This document shows positions 6,191 through 14,256 of a DNA stretch of 32,891 nucleotides, in pieces. Source of the stretch: Clostridia bacterium (GTDB taxonomy: Bacteria; Bacillota; Clostridia; Lachnospirales; WQUN01). Location: NCBI GenBank assembly GCA_025997155.1, contig BNUF01000009.1, positions 1 to 32,891 of the forward strand, in the 5' to 3' direction. Each line of letters begins with the position of its first letter. Within the stretch, counting starts at the first letter, position 1. The notes below the pieces were generated by a model. That model had not been told where the DNA came from and searched no databases. It was given only the letters and a program-made list of their open reading frames with translations. Position numbers and translations under genes: made by a program.

Positions 6191-6625
6191 TCAATCTGAT
6201 GTGTGAACACGCTCGTAAAGCGAAATTGTGTTTACGTTGCTGCCGTTGATTTTGTGATGTTTGCTGAGTGAGGAAGTGTCGCATTGAATGTCTGGCTCGC
6301 CCGCAAGCAATGGGTCACTAGACGTGTTTGCAATGATGCTGTACGTGCCTTTAAGCGGGCATTGTTGCGCGCCGCCCTCGATGAATTGTCCCAAGCCGCC
6401 GATAGTCAGCTGTGCCGCGTCGGTCGGGTCGCCGTTGATGTGGTCAACCTGCCAAATTGTGATAGCGGATTTGAGAGGACGCATGTTAGCTACGCAGGTG
6501 CTGAGTTTAGCCGAGTCGGTGTAAGCGGAGATTTTCGGGATTACAAGCAAAGCGAGAATACCGAGGATAACGATAACAACCACGAGCTCGATGAGTGTGA
6601 AACCTTTTTTGTTGAGTTTTTTCAT
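6191..6625 (-). CDS. Type IV pilin-like / pseudopilin protein
   Basis: 144 residues with a class III signal: a short basic leader MKKLNKKG, then FTLIELVVVIVILGILALLVIPKI. Prepilin peptidase would cut after the Gly, leave F at +1 and keep the Glu at +5, both required for pilus assembly. The hydrophobic N-terminal helix continues into a small globular domain with three Cys residues (STCVANM, QQCPLKG, IQCDTSS), two of which could form a disulfide. It resembles GspG/ComGC-type major pseudopilins. The start has AGGGGGA seven bases upstream. No assembly ATPase, platform protein or peptidase is encoded nearby, so this is a lone pilin gene with its own promoter and terminator. Its role (competence, secretion or surface fibre) cannot be decided from sequence. 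Confidence 0.88.
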   Translation of the reverse strand: MKKLNKKGFTLIELVVVIVILGILALLVIPKISAYTDSAKLSTCVANMRPLKSAITIWQVDHINGDPTDAAQLTIGGLGQFIEGGAQQCPLKGTYSIIANTSSDPLLAGEPDIQCDTSSLSKHHKINGSNVNTISLYERVHTSD

Positions 6626-6709
6626 AGAAGTTCCCCCTTATTAAATGTGTGTTTCTCCATAGGACCAGTTTCTAAATTCTTAAATTTTTCTTACGTTCTA
6701 TCTACATAT

Positions 6710-6738
6710 ATATTATCAGACTAATTTTCCTTTGTCAA
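6710..6738 (-). promoter_or_regulatory. Strong sigma-A promoter of the pilin-like gene
   Basis: Leftward TTGACA (6738-6733), 17 bases, TAATAT (6715-6710). Immediately upstream (6739-6783) is a run of A/T tracts that could act as an UP element. The transcript leader is about 77 bases. Confidence 0.85.
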
Positions 6739-6784
6739 TACCTTTTTTAAAAATTTCTTAAATTTTTTTAAATTTTTTTTTATT

Positions 6785-7972
6785 TCATAAATCCTTCAAG
6801 GCTGATTCAAATTCGGCGATAATATCGTCCGCGTCCTCCAAACCTATCGAGAAACGCACCTGTTCGTCGGTGATTCCAAGTTCCTCGCGTTTTTCCTTTT
6901 CATAGTATCTATGAGAAGTCTTGACGGAGTAGGAAAGCGTGGTTGACGTTCCCGCCAGACTGGGCAAAAACGGAAACAATTCTACTTTGCCGATAAATTT
7001 CTCCGCCGCCCCGCCCTTGATATTCGCGCTAATCATACCGCCGAAGAGATTCGGCTCAAACTGGGACACCGCGTTTTCGTGGGAGGGCGACGACGACAGC
7101 CCCGAGTAGAAGACTTTTTCTATTTTGCCGTGACCTTCCAAAAACTCCGCCACTTTGAGAGCGTTTTGGGAGTGCTTTTTCACGCGCAGCGACAGAGTAC
7201 GCAAACTCCGCGCCAAAAGCCACGCGTCTTGCGGGCTTGCGACCCCGCCGTAAATACCTTCCGTCCTGCGGATTTGCTTTGCGAGTTCGCCGGTTTTCGC
7301 AACCGCCGCGCCGAGCAGGATATCGCTGTGTCCGCCCAGATATTTTGTCGCGCTGTGCAAAACGATATCCGCGCCAAGGTCAAGGGGTTTCGCTATGACG
7401 GGGCTTGCGAAAGTGTTGTCAATCAGGAGTAGCAAGCCGTGTTTATGGGTATTCTCTGCGATTTTGCGGATATTCGGAACGCTCATAAGCGGGTTAGCGA
7501 TTGTTTCGGTGTAGACAAGTTTCGTGTTCTCTTTTATATACTCGTCGATTCCGCCGTTTTCTATGTCGGCGAAAGTCACCGTCACGCCGAATTTCGGCAG
7601 CTCGTGGGCGAAAAAGTCGTATGTGCCGCCGTAAAGCAGGCGCGACGCAAGGATATTGTCCCCCGACTTGACGAGTGAGAGTATCGTGGTTGTGATTGCC
7701 GCCATTCCCGACCCGAAAACCAACGCGCCCGCGCCGTTCTCGATTGCCGCCAGAATCTCCGACACCGCGTCGATGTTCGGGTTCGCGGCGCGTGAGTAGA
7801 TATACCCGTTTGCGCGGTTTTCGTAGATATCGTCGACGGATTGCACGTCGTCAAAGGCGAACGCCGACGAAAGGTAAATGGGCAGAGTCTCCGCGACCGA
7901 GGCGGTTTTGTTCAGAGCTTTCGCGAATTGTCCGTCCCCTTTGTGTATTAAATGTGTGTCAAAGTTAGCCAT
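6785..7972 (-). CDS. Cys/Met-metabolism PLP-dependent enzyme (gamma-synthase/lyase type)
   Basis: About 395 residues, a trans-sulfuration family enzyme. The PLP lysine is in HSATKYLGGHSDILLGA; the phosphate-binding loop is GSGMAAI; the substrate region is YSRAANPN; the aspartate that binds the pyridine nitrogen is in LLLIDNTFASP; the C-terminal SLAGTSTTLSYS follows. Family members include methionine gamma-lyase, cystathionine gamma-synthase and O-acetylhomoserine sulfhydrylase; sequence alone does not separate them safely. The length favours a lyase or gamma-synthase over the longer sulfhydrylases. I choose ATG 7972, nine bases from AGGGGG, over GTG 7978. It overlaps the rbfA stop, so this metabolic gene is translationally linked to the end of the nusA-infB operon. 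Downstream is the pilin promoter region, with no clear terminator. Confidence 0.88.
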   Translation of the reverse strand: MANFDTHLIHKGDGQFAKALNKTASVAETLPIYLSSAFAFDDVQSVDDIYENRANGYIYSRAANPNIDAVSEILAAIENGAGALVFGSGMAAITTTILSLVKSGDNILASRLLYGGTYDFFAHELPKFGVTVTFADIENGGIDEYIKENTKLVYTETIANPLMSVPNIRKIAENTHKHGLLLLIDNTFASPVIAKPLDLGADIVLHSATKYLGGHSDILLGAAVAKTGELAKQIRRTEGIYGGVASPQDAWLLARSLRTLSLRVKKHSQNALKVAEFLEGHGKIEKVFYSGLSSSPSHENAVSQFEPNLFGGMISANIKGGAAEKFIGKVELFPFLPSLAGTSTTLSYSVKTSHRYYEKEKREELGITDEQVRFSIGLEDADDIIAEFESALKDL

Positions 7973-7974
7973 GC

Positions 7975-8334
7975 TCACACGCCCCCTTTGATTTCGTTCA
8001 GCAGTTTTGAAATCCGTATGCTGTTGTCAAGCGACGTGTCGAGCAGGAACGATATTTCAGGCGTGTTTCGCAGGTTGATTTTCTCCGCCAAAAGTTTACG
8101 CACAAAAGGCACACAGCCGCTAAGAGCCTTGAGAGCTTCTTGTCTTGCGTTCTCGTCGTCCGCCAGTATGCTCACGTAAATCTTGCAGAATTTCAAATCC
8201 TGCGTCGTGTCGACTTCCGTCACGCTAATCATTTTCGCCGCCGACAGGCGAGGGTCTTTCACCTCGCCGCGCAGTATTATTGCCGTTTCGCGCAAAATCT
8301 CATCATTCACGCGGGTTAATCTTGTTTTGTTCAT
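7975..8334 (-). CDS. rbfA: 30S ribosome-binding factor RbfA
   Basis: RbfA helps late 16S rRNA processing and 30S maturation, binding near helix 1. The 119-residue product has the KH-like family layout: RLTRVNDEILRETAIILRGEVKDPRLSAAKMISVTEVDTTQDLKFCKIYVS and the C-terminal LAEKINLRNTPEISFLLDTSLDNSIRISKLL. It starts three bases after infB, its normal neighbour, and overlaps the PLP enzyme gene. Confidence 0.95.
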   Translation of the reverse strand: MNKTRLTRVNDEILRETAIILRGEVKDPRLSAAKMISVTEVDTTQDLKFCKIYVSILADDENARQEALKALSGCVPFVRKLLAEKINLRNTPEISFLLDTSLDNSIRISKLLNEIKGGV

Positions 8335-8337
8335 AAG

Positions 8338-10497
8338 CTACCTCGGGATTTCCTCCATTACATACGCTTCTACTATGTCTTTTTCTTTAATGTCGTTAAA
8401 TTTGTTGAAGGTGATACCGCACTCAAACCCCTGAAGAACCTCTTTCGCGTCGTCTTTCCCGCGTCTTAGCCCGTCGAGCTCCCCGTCATAAATCACCTTG
8501 CCGTCGCGGATTATACGGATTTTCGCGTTTTTCGTGATTTTGCCGCTCGTGACATAACTTCCGCCGATTGTGCCTATTCCCGACGCTTTGAAAAGTTTGC
8601 GTATTTCGGCTTGCCCCAGAACTTTTTCTTCAAAAATCGGGTCGAGCATACCTTTCATAGCGGCGGTTATGCCCTCGATGGTGTTGTAGATGACGCGGTA
8701 CAGGCGGATATCGACTTGTTCGGTTTCGGCTATGGATTTCGCCACAGGCTCGGGGCGAACGTTAAAGCCGATTATGATTGCGTTTGAGGCGGAGGCAAGC
8801 ATCACGTCGCTTTCGGTGATTGCGCCGACGCCGCCGTGGAGCGTGCGGATACGCACTTCTTCATTAGATAGCTTTTCGAGGCTCATCTTGACCGCCTCGA
8901 CAGAACCCTGAACGTCGGCTTTTACAACGATATTCAAATCCTTGACTGTACCCAATTGTATCTGGCTGAACAAATCGTCGAGAGAGATTTTTTGCAGAGT
9001 GCCTTTTATCATATCCTGACGTTCTTTCGCCACCACGGATTCCGACAGATGACGCGCCTGACGCTCGTTTTTCGTGACATAGAACAAGTCGCCCGCAAGA
9101 GGCACGTCCGACAAGCCCAATACCTCAACGGGCATAGACGGCCCCGCGGTTTGCACTTTTTCGCCCTTGTCGTTTGTCATAGCGCGGATTCGCCCGTATG
9201 TCGAGCCGACGACGACAGGGTCGCCCACAGACACCGTGCCGTCCTGAATAAGAACAGTCGCGACAGAGCCGCGTCCCTTGTCGAGAAGCGCCTCGATAAC
9301 CGTACCCTTTGCGCGTTTGTTGGGATTCGCCCGAAGTTCCTTCATTTCGGCAACCAAAAGTATTGTGTCCAGCAATTCCTTTATGCCCTGTTTTTTTACC
9401 GCCGAAACAGGCACGGAAATTATCTCGCCGCCCCAATCCTCAACGAGTATCCCGTATTCGGTGAGTTCCTGTTTAACGCGGTCGATGTTAGCGCTCGGTT
9501 TGTCGATTTTGTTGATAGCCACGATGATTTCAACGCCCGCCGCCTTCGCGTGGTTGATAGCCTCAATCGTCTGGGGCATAACGCCGTCGTCCGCCGCGAC
9601 GACAAGCACCGCGATATCCGTAACCTGCGCCCCGCGCATACGCATAGCCGTAAACGCCTCGTGCCCCGGCGTGTCAAGGAACGTCACAAGTTTTTCGCCG
9701 ACGTTCACCGTGTACGCGCCGATATGCTGTGTGATACCGCCCGCCTCGCCCGCCGTGACGTGGCTTCGGCGTATGGTGTCGAGAAGGGAGGTTTTGCCGT
9801 GGTCGACGTGTCCCATAACGACCACGACGGGGGGACGCTCGGCGCGGTCGCCCTCGTCCTCCTCCTCGTCCTCAAACTCTTCCTCCGCCAGCTGCTCCAG
9901 TATGTCGATTTCGGGAGCTTCCTGCGTCATAAAGCCGCGTTCTTCGGCGACTTCCGCCGCAACGGCGTATTCAATATCATTATTCATATTGACAGCCATA
10001 TTTTTCTTGAGGAAAAGGTCTTTAACGATTTCCGTCGCCGAAATCCCAAGCATTACCGCGAGCTCGGTTATCGGGATATTTTTCGGAATATCCAGAATCC
10101 TGATTTCCTCCTCCGTTTCGCCGCCGCCCCGCCAGTTCTTTTTGGAATGTTTGACGACGGGTTCTTCGGGGACTTCCTTGACGATTTCTTTCGGGACGGG
10201 CGTTACTTCCGCTTTAGGGGGTTCGGGAGCGGCTTTTTTCGGCTCTTCCTTTTTTGGCTCTTCCTTTTTCTTAACCTGCGCTTTTTCGGCGGGTTTCGCG
10301 GCGGTTTCCTTAGGAACTTCTTTCGCGGTCTCGCCCGATTTTTTAAGGTACTCTTTTAATTTCTCCGCGTCGGACGCGTCTATACCCGCCGACGGATTAT
10401 TTTTTACCTCTATCCCGATTTCTTTAAATTTCGCGATTAACGCCTTTACGCCAACGCCCGTTTCTTTCGACAATTCGTATATTCTGATTTTCGGCAA
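8338..10497 (-). CDS. infB: Translation initiation factor IF-2
   Basis: 719 residues. IF-2 delivers fMet-tRNA to the 30S subunit and is a GTPase. The N-terminal IF2-N module ([21 protein letters not shown]) is followed by a Lys/Glu/Pro-rich linker (about residues 45-120), a second IF2-N helix bundle ([18 protein letters not shown]), the G domain with [27 protein letters not shown] and NKIDKP, and the C1/C2 beta-barrel and fMet-binding domains. The start is TTG at 10497, seven bases after GGAGGG. Long antisense ORFs over this gene (for example 8956-10359) are shadows. It lies in the canonical order after ylxQ and before rbfA. Confidence 0.97.
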   Translation of the reverse strand: MPKIRIYELSKETGVGVKALIAKFKEIGIEVKNNPSAGIDASDAEKLKEYLKKSGETAKEVPKETAAKPAEKAQVKKKEEPKKEEPKKAAPEPPKAEVTPVPKEIVKEVPEEPVVKHSKKNWRGGGETEEEIRILDIPKNIPITELAVMLGISATEIVKDLFLKKNMAVNMNNDIEYAVAAEVAEERGFMTQEAPEIDILEQLAEEEFEDEEEDEGDRAERPPVVVVMGHVDHGKTSLLDTIRRSHVTAGEAGGITQHIGAYTVNVGEKLVTFLDTPGHEAFTAMRMRGAQVTDIAVLVVAADDGVMPQTIEAINHAKAAGVEIIVAINKIDKPSANIDRVKQELTEYGILVEDWGGEIISVPVSAVKKQGIKELLDTILLVAEMKELRANPNKRAKGTVIEALLDKGRGSVATVLIQDGTVSVGDPVVVGSTYGRIRAMTNDKGEKVQTAGPSMPVEVLGLSDVPLAGDLFYVTKNERQARHLSESVVAKERQDMIKGTLQKISLDDLFSQIQLGTVKDLNIVVKADVQGSVEAVKMSLEKLSNEEVRIRTLHGGVGAITESDVMLASASNAIIIGFNVRPEPVAKSIAETEQVDIRLYRVIYNTIEGITAAMKGMLDPIFEEKVLGQAEIRKLFKASGIGTIGGSYVTSGKITKNAKIRIIRDGKVIYDGELDGLRRGKDDAKEVLQGFECGITFNKFNDIKEKDIVEAYVMEEIPR

Positions 10498-10509
10498 TAT
10501 ATAGCCCTC

Positions 10510-10959
10510 CTATTGGTATTCTTCCGGATATTCCGTTCCGTACTTTTTCATATAGTTTTCTCTTATACTCGCGTTTTGCAACGCCTTCATCTCGTCAACG
10601 TCGCGGACTTCTATATTTTGTGACTTCTTAATCTCTTTTTTTATCATCTCCGCAAAATTTTCGTCCATAATCGCCACAAGGGAACGCGGCGTCGGACCGA
10701 CAGCGGGGCCGATTTGCCTTTTGCGTCCCGCCCTGAGTTTTAGAAACTCTATTTTATAGAAAGTCGCCTTGTCGCTGAATTTTTTTACCGTGTTCGCCGA
10801 CGCGTCCGCGCTTATGATAAGCAGTTTTGCGGAGCGGTCGCGGATTACGGCGAGGGTATGCGCCTCGCCCGACGTGAGTTTGCCTGCGCGGGAACACATA
10901 CTAAGCAACGAAAGCAATTTTTTGAGGTAGTTAGGGGTTTTATTTTTTTTTATGTCCAT
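10510..10959 (-). CDS. YlxQ-type L7Ae/L30e-family RNA-binding protein
   Basis: 149 residues. An L7Ae-like core occupies roughly residues 12-110: LSLLSMCSRAGKLTSGEAHTLAVIRDRSAKLLIISADASANTVKKF, the typical opening in which a Ser-Arg-Ala-Gly-Lys precedes the RNA-binding helix. YlxQ proteins are small K-turn-binding proteins of unclear role, encoded between ylxR and infB in Bacillota, exactly as here. A charged C-terminal extension (EVRDVDEMKALQNASIRENYMKK) is longer than in Bacillus YlxQ (about 100 residues). Its start overlaps the end of ylxR by 10 bases. Confidence 0.85.
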   Translation of the reverse strand: MDIKKNKTPNYLKKLLSLLSMCSRAGKLTSGEAHTLAVIRDRSAKLLIISADASANTVKKFSDKATFYKIEFLKLRAGRKRQIGPAVGPTPRSLVAIMDENFAEMIKKEIKKSQNIEVRDVDEMKALQNASIRENYMKKYGTEYPEEYQ

Positions 10960-11168
10960 AGCAACCCTTCCAATTTGTCATAAATTTCACAAGGGACGCG
11001 TTCGCGAAACGAGCGTTCCAAGCCGTTTTTTTTACGTGACTTTTGGATACAGGATATGTCACGGCAGACATACGCGCCTCGCCCGTTTTCGGTCAGGCAA
11101 ACGCGCAGCAGCGTATTTTTTGGGGCGGATTTCCCGCAACCCGTGCATTTACGGTAAGGGATATGCAT
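10950..11168 (-). CDS. ylxR: YlxR family protein (RNase P modulator RnpM)
   Basis: 72 residues. It has the YlxR signature PYRKCTGCGKSAPKNTLLRVCLTENG, then GRGAYVCRDISCIQKSRKKNGLERSFR. YlxR/RnpM binds RNase P RNA in Bacillus subtilis and reduces its activity. Its ATG overlaps the nusA stop as TAATG, so translation is coupled. Gene order and length fit the family. Confidence 0.93.
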   Translation of the reverse strand: MHIPYRKCTGCGKSAPKNTLLRVCLTENGRGAYVCRDISCIQKSRKKNGLERSFRERVPCEIYDKLEGLLWT

Positions 11169-12436
11169 TATTCCGCCAAAACGTCGCCGCCGATAAAATC
11201 AACGCCGTCTTTTTTCTCGTCAAGGAATCCGAGCTGTTTTGCCTGGCTCTCGCTTTTGATATCGATTCGCCACCCCGTGAGTTTCGCGGCAAGGCGGGCG
11301 TTTTGCCCCTCTTTGCCAATGGCAAGGGATAGCTGGGAGTCGGGGACGACTACCTTTGCGCTTCCGTCTTTTTCGTTCACGACGACGGAAACGGGCTTGC
11401 TGGGGGCTAACGCCGCCGAAATATGCGCCTTCGGGTCGTCGCTGTACTGGATTATGTCGATTTTCTCCCCCTTGAGTTCGGATACGACTATGTTTATGCG
11501 CTGTCCGTTTGGCCCGACGCACGAGCCTATCGGGTCAACACCGTCGCGGTTTGAGGCGACCGAAATTTTAGTGCGGCTTCCCGCCTCCCTAGCGATTGAC
11601 TTAATCACGATGGTTTTGTCGGCGACTTCGGGCACTTCCTGTTCTAACAACCCCGACACCAGCTGCGGCAAGGCGCGTGAAATGCTGACTTGAGGGCCCT
11701 TTGGGGTTTGCTTGACTTCCGTCACATAAATCTTGACCCTCGCCCCGATAGCTAGCTCCTCGCCGCGTGTCTGCTCGGACGGCAGGAGTACCGCGTCCAT
11801 TCGCCCGATATTTATCGTGTAGACTTTTCCCTTGCGCTGTTCCTTGCGTGAAACGATTCCCGTAATGACCTTGTGTTCCTTGGCGATATACTCCTCGTAC
11901 AAAAGCGCCCGTTCAACGTCGCGGAATTTCTGCGAAACGACTTGCTTAGCCGCGCTCATCGCCACGCGTCCGAAATTCTTCGGCGTTACGACAAATTCAA
12001 CAATGTCGCCGATTTCATACTTCGGGTCGAGTTCACGCGCCGCGTCAAGGGTTATATCCGTCATGTGGTTGAATACGCGGGGTTTCTTGACGTATTCCGC
12101 GGCTTCTTCCCCCTCCTCGAAAACCTCCTCGGGTTCGTAAGGTACTTCGGGCGTCGGCGGAATCTCTTCGGGGAGCGCGATTTCCTCCGACCCCTCTTTT
12201 TTAAGCACAACCTGTTTTTGCGCGAAAACTCCGACTTTTCCCGTAATCCTGTCGATAGTCACCCTGATGTTTTGTGACGCGCCGTAATTCTTTTTACAGG
12301 CGGAGAGGAGCGACAACTCGATGGTTTCGTAGATGAGCTCCTTGTCGATTCCCTTTTCCCGCGAAATCTGATTCAGCGCGTCGATAAAGTCTTTGCCGTC
12401 GTCCGGCTCGATTTTTTCTTTTTTCTTAACAGGCAT
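11168..12436 (-). CDS. nusA: Transcription termination/antitermination protein NusA
   Basis: 422 residues. The N-terminal RNA polymerase-binding domain starts FIDALNQISREKGIDKELIYETIELSLLSACKKNYG. An S1 domain follows (HKVITGIVSRKEQRKGKVYTI), then KH1 and KH2 (AREAGSRTKISVASNRDGVDPIGSCVGPNGQRINIVVSEL and LSLAIGKEGQNARLAAKLTGWRIDI). As in other Firmicutes, it lacks the acidic C-terminal repeats of enterobacterial NusA. An acidic insertion (about residues 85-115, EEIPPTPEVPYEPEEVFEEGEEA) makes it longer than the roughly 370 residues of Bacillus. The ribosome binding site AGGAGGT lies in the last codons of rimP. Confidence 0.97.
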   Translation of the reverse strand: MPVKKKEKIEPDDGKDFIDALNQISREKGIDKELIYETIELSLLSACKKNYGASQNIRVTIDRITGKVGVFAQKQVVLKKEGSEEIALPEEIPPTPEVPYEPEEVFEEGEEAAEYVKKPRVFNHMTDITLDAARELDPKYEIGDIVEFVVTPKNFGRVAMSAAKQVVSQKFRDVERALLYEEYIAKEHKVITGIVSRKEQRKGKVYTINIGRMDAVLLPSEQTRGEELAIGARVKIYVTEVKQTPKGPQVSISRALPQLVSGLLEQEVPEVADKTIVIKSIAREAGSRTKISVASNRDGVDPIGSCVGPNGQRINIVVSELKGEKIDIIQYSDDPKAHISAALAPSKPVSVVVNEKDGSAKVVVPDSQLSLAIGKEGQNARLAAKLTGWRIDIKSESQAKQLGFLDEKKDGVDFIGGDVLAE

Positions 12437-12724
12437 CTATATACCTCCTAATTTATCCAAATTTTGGCGTTTCGGTTTGCGGTCAATCCCGGGAGACGAA
12501 ACCTCCAAAATGTACGATTGCTCAATAAAATCGTGTTCGTCAAGGAGAGGCTCGAGCAGTTTGCTGACAAACTCGCAATCCTCAATCCGAACGCCTTTTT
12601 CTTTGTCAATGTATATCCGCAAAAAGTACTCATTGCCCTCTTTGACAAATTCTATATCGTGTATGGTGATTTCGGAAAGTAACGGCGACAAAAGTTCCTC
12701 TGTTTTGCGGATTATTCGCGTCAA
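12437..12724 (-). CDS. rimP: Ribosome maturation factor RimP, lacking the C-terminal domain
   Basis: RimP assists 30S assembly. The N-terminal alpha-beta domain is recognisable: [49 protein letters not shown], and the hallmark [13 protein letters not shown]. Family members are about 150 residues with a C-terminal SH3-like domain after that motif. Here the protein ends 14 residues later ([12 protein letters not shown], stop), and the final codons form the nusA ribosome binding site. No frameshifted remainder fits in the space, so this looks like a real loss of the second domain. I prefer TTG 12724, eight bases after AAGGAG; GTG 12733 overlaps the AAGGAG. Confidence 0.85.
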   Translation of the reverse strand: MTRIIRKTEELLSPLLSEITIHDIEFVKEGNEYFLRIYIDKEKGVRIEDCEFVSKLLEPLLDEHDFIEQSYILEVSSPGIDRKPKRQNLDKLGGI

Positions 12725-12749
12725 TACAGTCACTCCTTTTACAAAAGAT

Positions 12750-12774
12750 AAGAGCCGTAAATTTCACGGCTCTT
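12750..12774 (-). promoter_or_regulatory. Stem-loop in the 5' leader of the rimP-nusA operon
   Basis: Nine-pair stem AAGAGCCGT/ACGGCTCTT with a seven-base loop, starting about six bases from the predicted transcription start and followed by ATCTTTTG. It may stabilise the mRNA 5' end or act as a weak attenuator. Confidence 0.55.
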
Positions 12775-12786
12775 AATATCTTTACC

Positions 12787-12815
12787 ATTATATCACCAAT
12801 CTTCGGGTTTGACAA
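12787..12815 (-). promoter_or_regulatory. Sigma-A promoter of the rimP-nusA-ylxR-ylxQ-infB-rbfA operon
   Basis: Leftward TTGTCA (12815-12810), 17 bases, TATAAT (12792-12787). Its -35 shares bases 12810-12814 with the -35 of the rightward promoter at 12809. Confidence 0.88.
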
Positions 12816-12836
12816 TAGTTAATTTTAATATATAAT
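12809..12836 (+). promoter_or_regulatory. Sigma-A promoter of the secreted repeat protein gene
   Basis: TTGACA (12809-12814), 16 bases, TATAAT (12831-12836). Both hexamers are full consensus. It is divergent from, and overlaps, the nusA operon promoter. Confidence 0.88.
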
Positions 12837-12854
12837 TAGTATAGAGGTGAGATG

Positions 12855-13697
12855 ATGAAGATAAAGTTATTTTGCATAGTATTATCGTTATTCGCAAGCT
12901 CCGCGAACGTTTACGCGGCGACAATCCCCGCGAAAAACCCGCCCGCGCTTATGTATGAACTCAAAGTAATCCCGACTGACGGCGGAACGGCGGACATTCA
13001 GACGGGAAGGCACAAGGCGGGGGAGGAAATCACCGTCACCGCGTTTCCCGACGAGATTTCAAAGTTTACGGGGTATGAGAGCGACGACCTCAGCGCGGAA
13101 TTTGAGAACAAGGAACTTAAAAACCGCACAATCTCCTTCAAAATGCCCGCGCACAGCGTGACCCTGCGGCTTAATTTTACAGGTCGGTTCAGCTCCGTGA
13201 ACAGGGTCAAAGTGGCGAAAACCCAAGGCGGCACAACGACTATCACCGAAACGAAATTCAGCGAGGGGCGGTACGGCGAGGGCGAAACGGTTCGTATAAA
13301 GCCAATCCCCGACGAAAATTTCAAGTTCGCGGGGTGGATGACGCGGGATATAGCAATCGGCAACGCGTCGGAAAACGAGCTGCGGTTCACAATGCCCGCT
13401 TATGACGTGAACGTTACGCCGTATTTTATCTCAAAGTATTCGGTGACGCGTGAACTTAGGGTAACCTCAAGGGGCGGAGGCGGGACGAACATAACGGAAG
13501 GCAGGTTTGACGAGGGAAACGAGATAACCCTGTACCCGATTCCTGATTATGGCAAAAAATTCCAGTACTGGGTGCTCTCCGACGGGCGTTTTTCAGGCGG
13601 CGAATCCCTGACGTTTTCTATGCCTAACGACAGCGTAAATATACAGGCGGTTTTTGTCGACGAAGACGCGGCGTCTATACAGATTTTCGGATATTAA
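12855..13697 (+). CDS. Secreted protein with three InlB-like beta-repeats
   Basis: About 280 residues. A signal peptide (MKIKLFCIVLSLFASSANVYA) is followed by three units of about 75 residues. Each shows a GG-turn, a GxYxxGExVTVxAxPD-like strand pair, a GW/GY segment and a closing FxMPxxxVxVxxxF. The PDEISKFTGY, PDENFKFAGW and PDYGKKFQYW segments mark the repeats. This is the divergent InlB B-repeat type common in Gram-positive surface proteins. There is no sorting signal or S-layer homology domain, so it is probably secreted or loosely wall-bound. I prefer ATG 12855, seven bases after AGAGG, over ATG 12852. Its molecular target is unknown. It ends three bases before convergent luxS. Confidence 0.8.
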   Translation: MKIKLFCIVLSLFASSANVYAATIPAKNPPALMYELKVIPTDGGTADIQTGRHKAGEEITVTAFPDEISKFTGYESDDLSAEFENKELKNRTISFKMPAHSVTLRLNFTGRFSSVNRVKVAKTQGGTTTITETKFSEGRYGEGETVRIKPIPDENFKFAGWMTRDIAIGNASENELRFTMPAYDVNVTPYFISKYSVTRELRVTSRGGGGTNITEGRFDEGNEITLYPIPDYGKKFQYWVLSDGRFSGGESLTFSMPNDSVNIQAVFVDEDAASIQIFGY

Positions 13698-13700
13698 TAC

Positions 13701-14189
13701 TCAGCTGTAGTTGATTTTGGGGTATTCCAGATTCTCGGGCTGTATGCCGTACAAGACCTCGTTGAGGAATTTCTTGGACTCGTACTGCGACATCGGCAAA
13801 TTGTGGTCAAGGTAGTTCCCGCACATATTCGCCTTCGCGGCGGGGATTTCGCCCGAAAAGTTAAGTACGTACTCATACGAACTCGTAATACTGCTCAAAA
13901 CGTCACTCGGCGTGAGTTTGCCTTTGAAGACAAAGTACATGCCCGTGCGGCAACCCATAGGCCCGACATAAATCGTCTTGTCCGCCCATTCTTTGTTTCC
14001 TCGGTAATAAATCGCTATCAAATGCTCAAGCGTGTGCATAATCGCGGTGTCAATCACAGGCTCGCGATTCGGTTCTTTCATACGCACGTCGAACGTCGTC
14101 ACAAAATCCCCGCCGACTTCGTCAACACGCGAAACGTATACCCCGCGCAGAAGTACGTCGTGGTCTATCCCAAAACTCGTAACGTCCAT
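13701..14189 (-). CDS. luxS: S-ribosylhomocysteine lyase LuxS
   Basis: LuxS cleaves S-ribosylhomocysteine to homocysteine and the precursor of autoinducer-2, recycling the activated methyl cycle. 162 residues. The metal ligands are in HTLEH (MHTLEHLIAIYYR) and the third at MCGNYLDH. The catalytic Cys is in GPMGCRTGMYFV. The start has GGAGGT six bases upstream and its own promoter. No pfs or metabolic partner is adjacent. A sulfur-amino-acid PLP enzyme sits 6 kb away. Confidence 0.96.
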   Translation of the reverse strand: MDVTSFGIDHDVLLRGVYVSRVDEVGGDFVTTFDVRMKEPNREPVIDTAIMHTLEHLIAIYYRGNKEWADKTIYVGPMGCRTGMYFVFKGKLTPSDVLSSITSSYEYVLNFSGEIPAAKANMCGNYLDHNLPMSQYESKKFLNEVLYGIQPENLEYPKINYS

Positions 14190-14219
14190 AAACCAACCTC
14201 CAATATAGTCTTTATTTAC

Positions 14220-14248
14220 AGTATAACAAAAAATCCCGCCTTACTCAA
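14220..14248 (-). promoter_or_regulatory. Sigma-A promoter of luxS
   Basis: Leftward TTGAGT (14248-14243), 17 bases, TATACT (14225-14220), about 30 bases before the luxS start. Confidence 0.8.
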
Positions 14249-14256
14249 TAGGGAAT

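Noticed and set aside
8956..10504. Long rightward ORFs (467 and 408 codons) over infB
   Set aside because: These are codon-bias shadows of the well-supported infB gene; their composition is low-complexity (Arg/Phe-rich or Ser-rich) with no family features.
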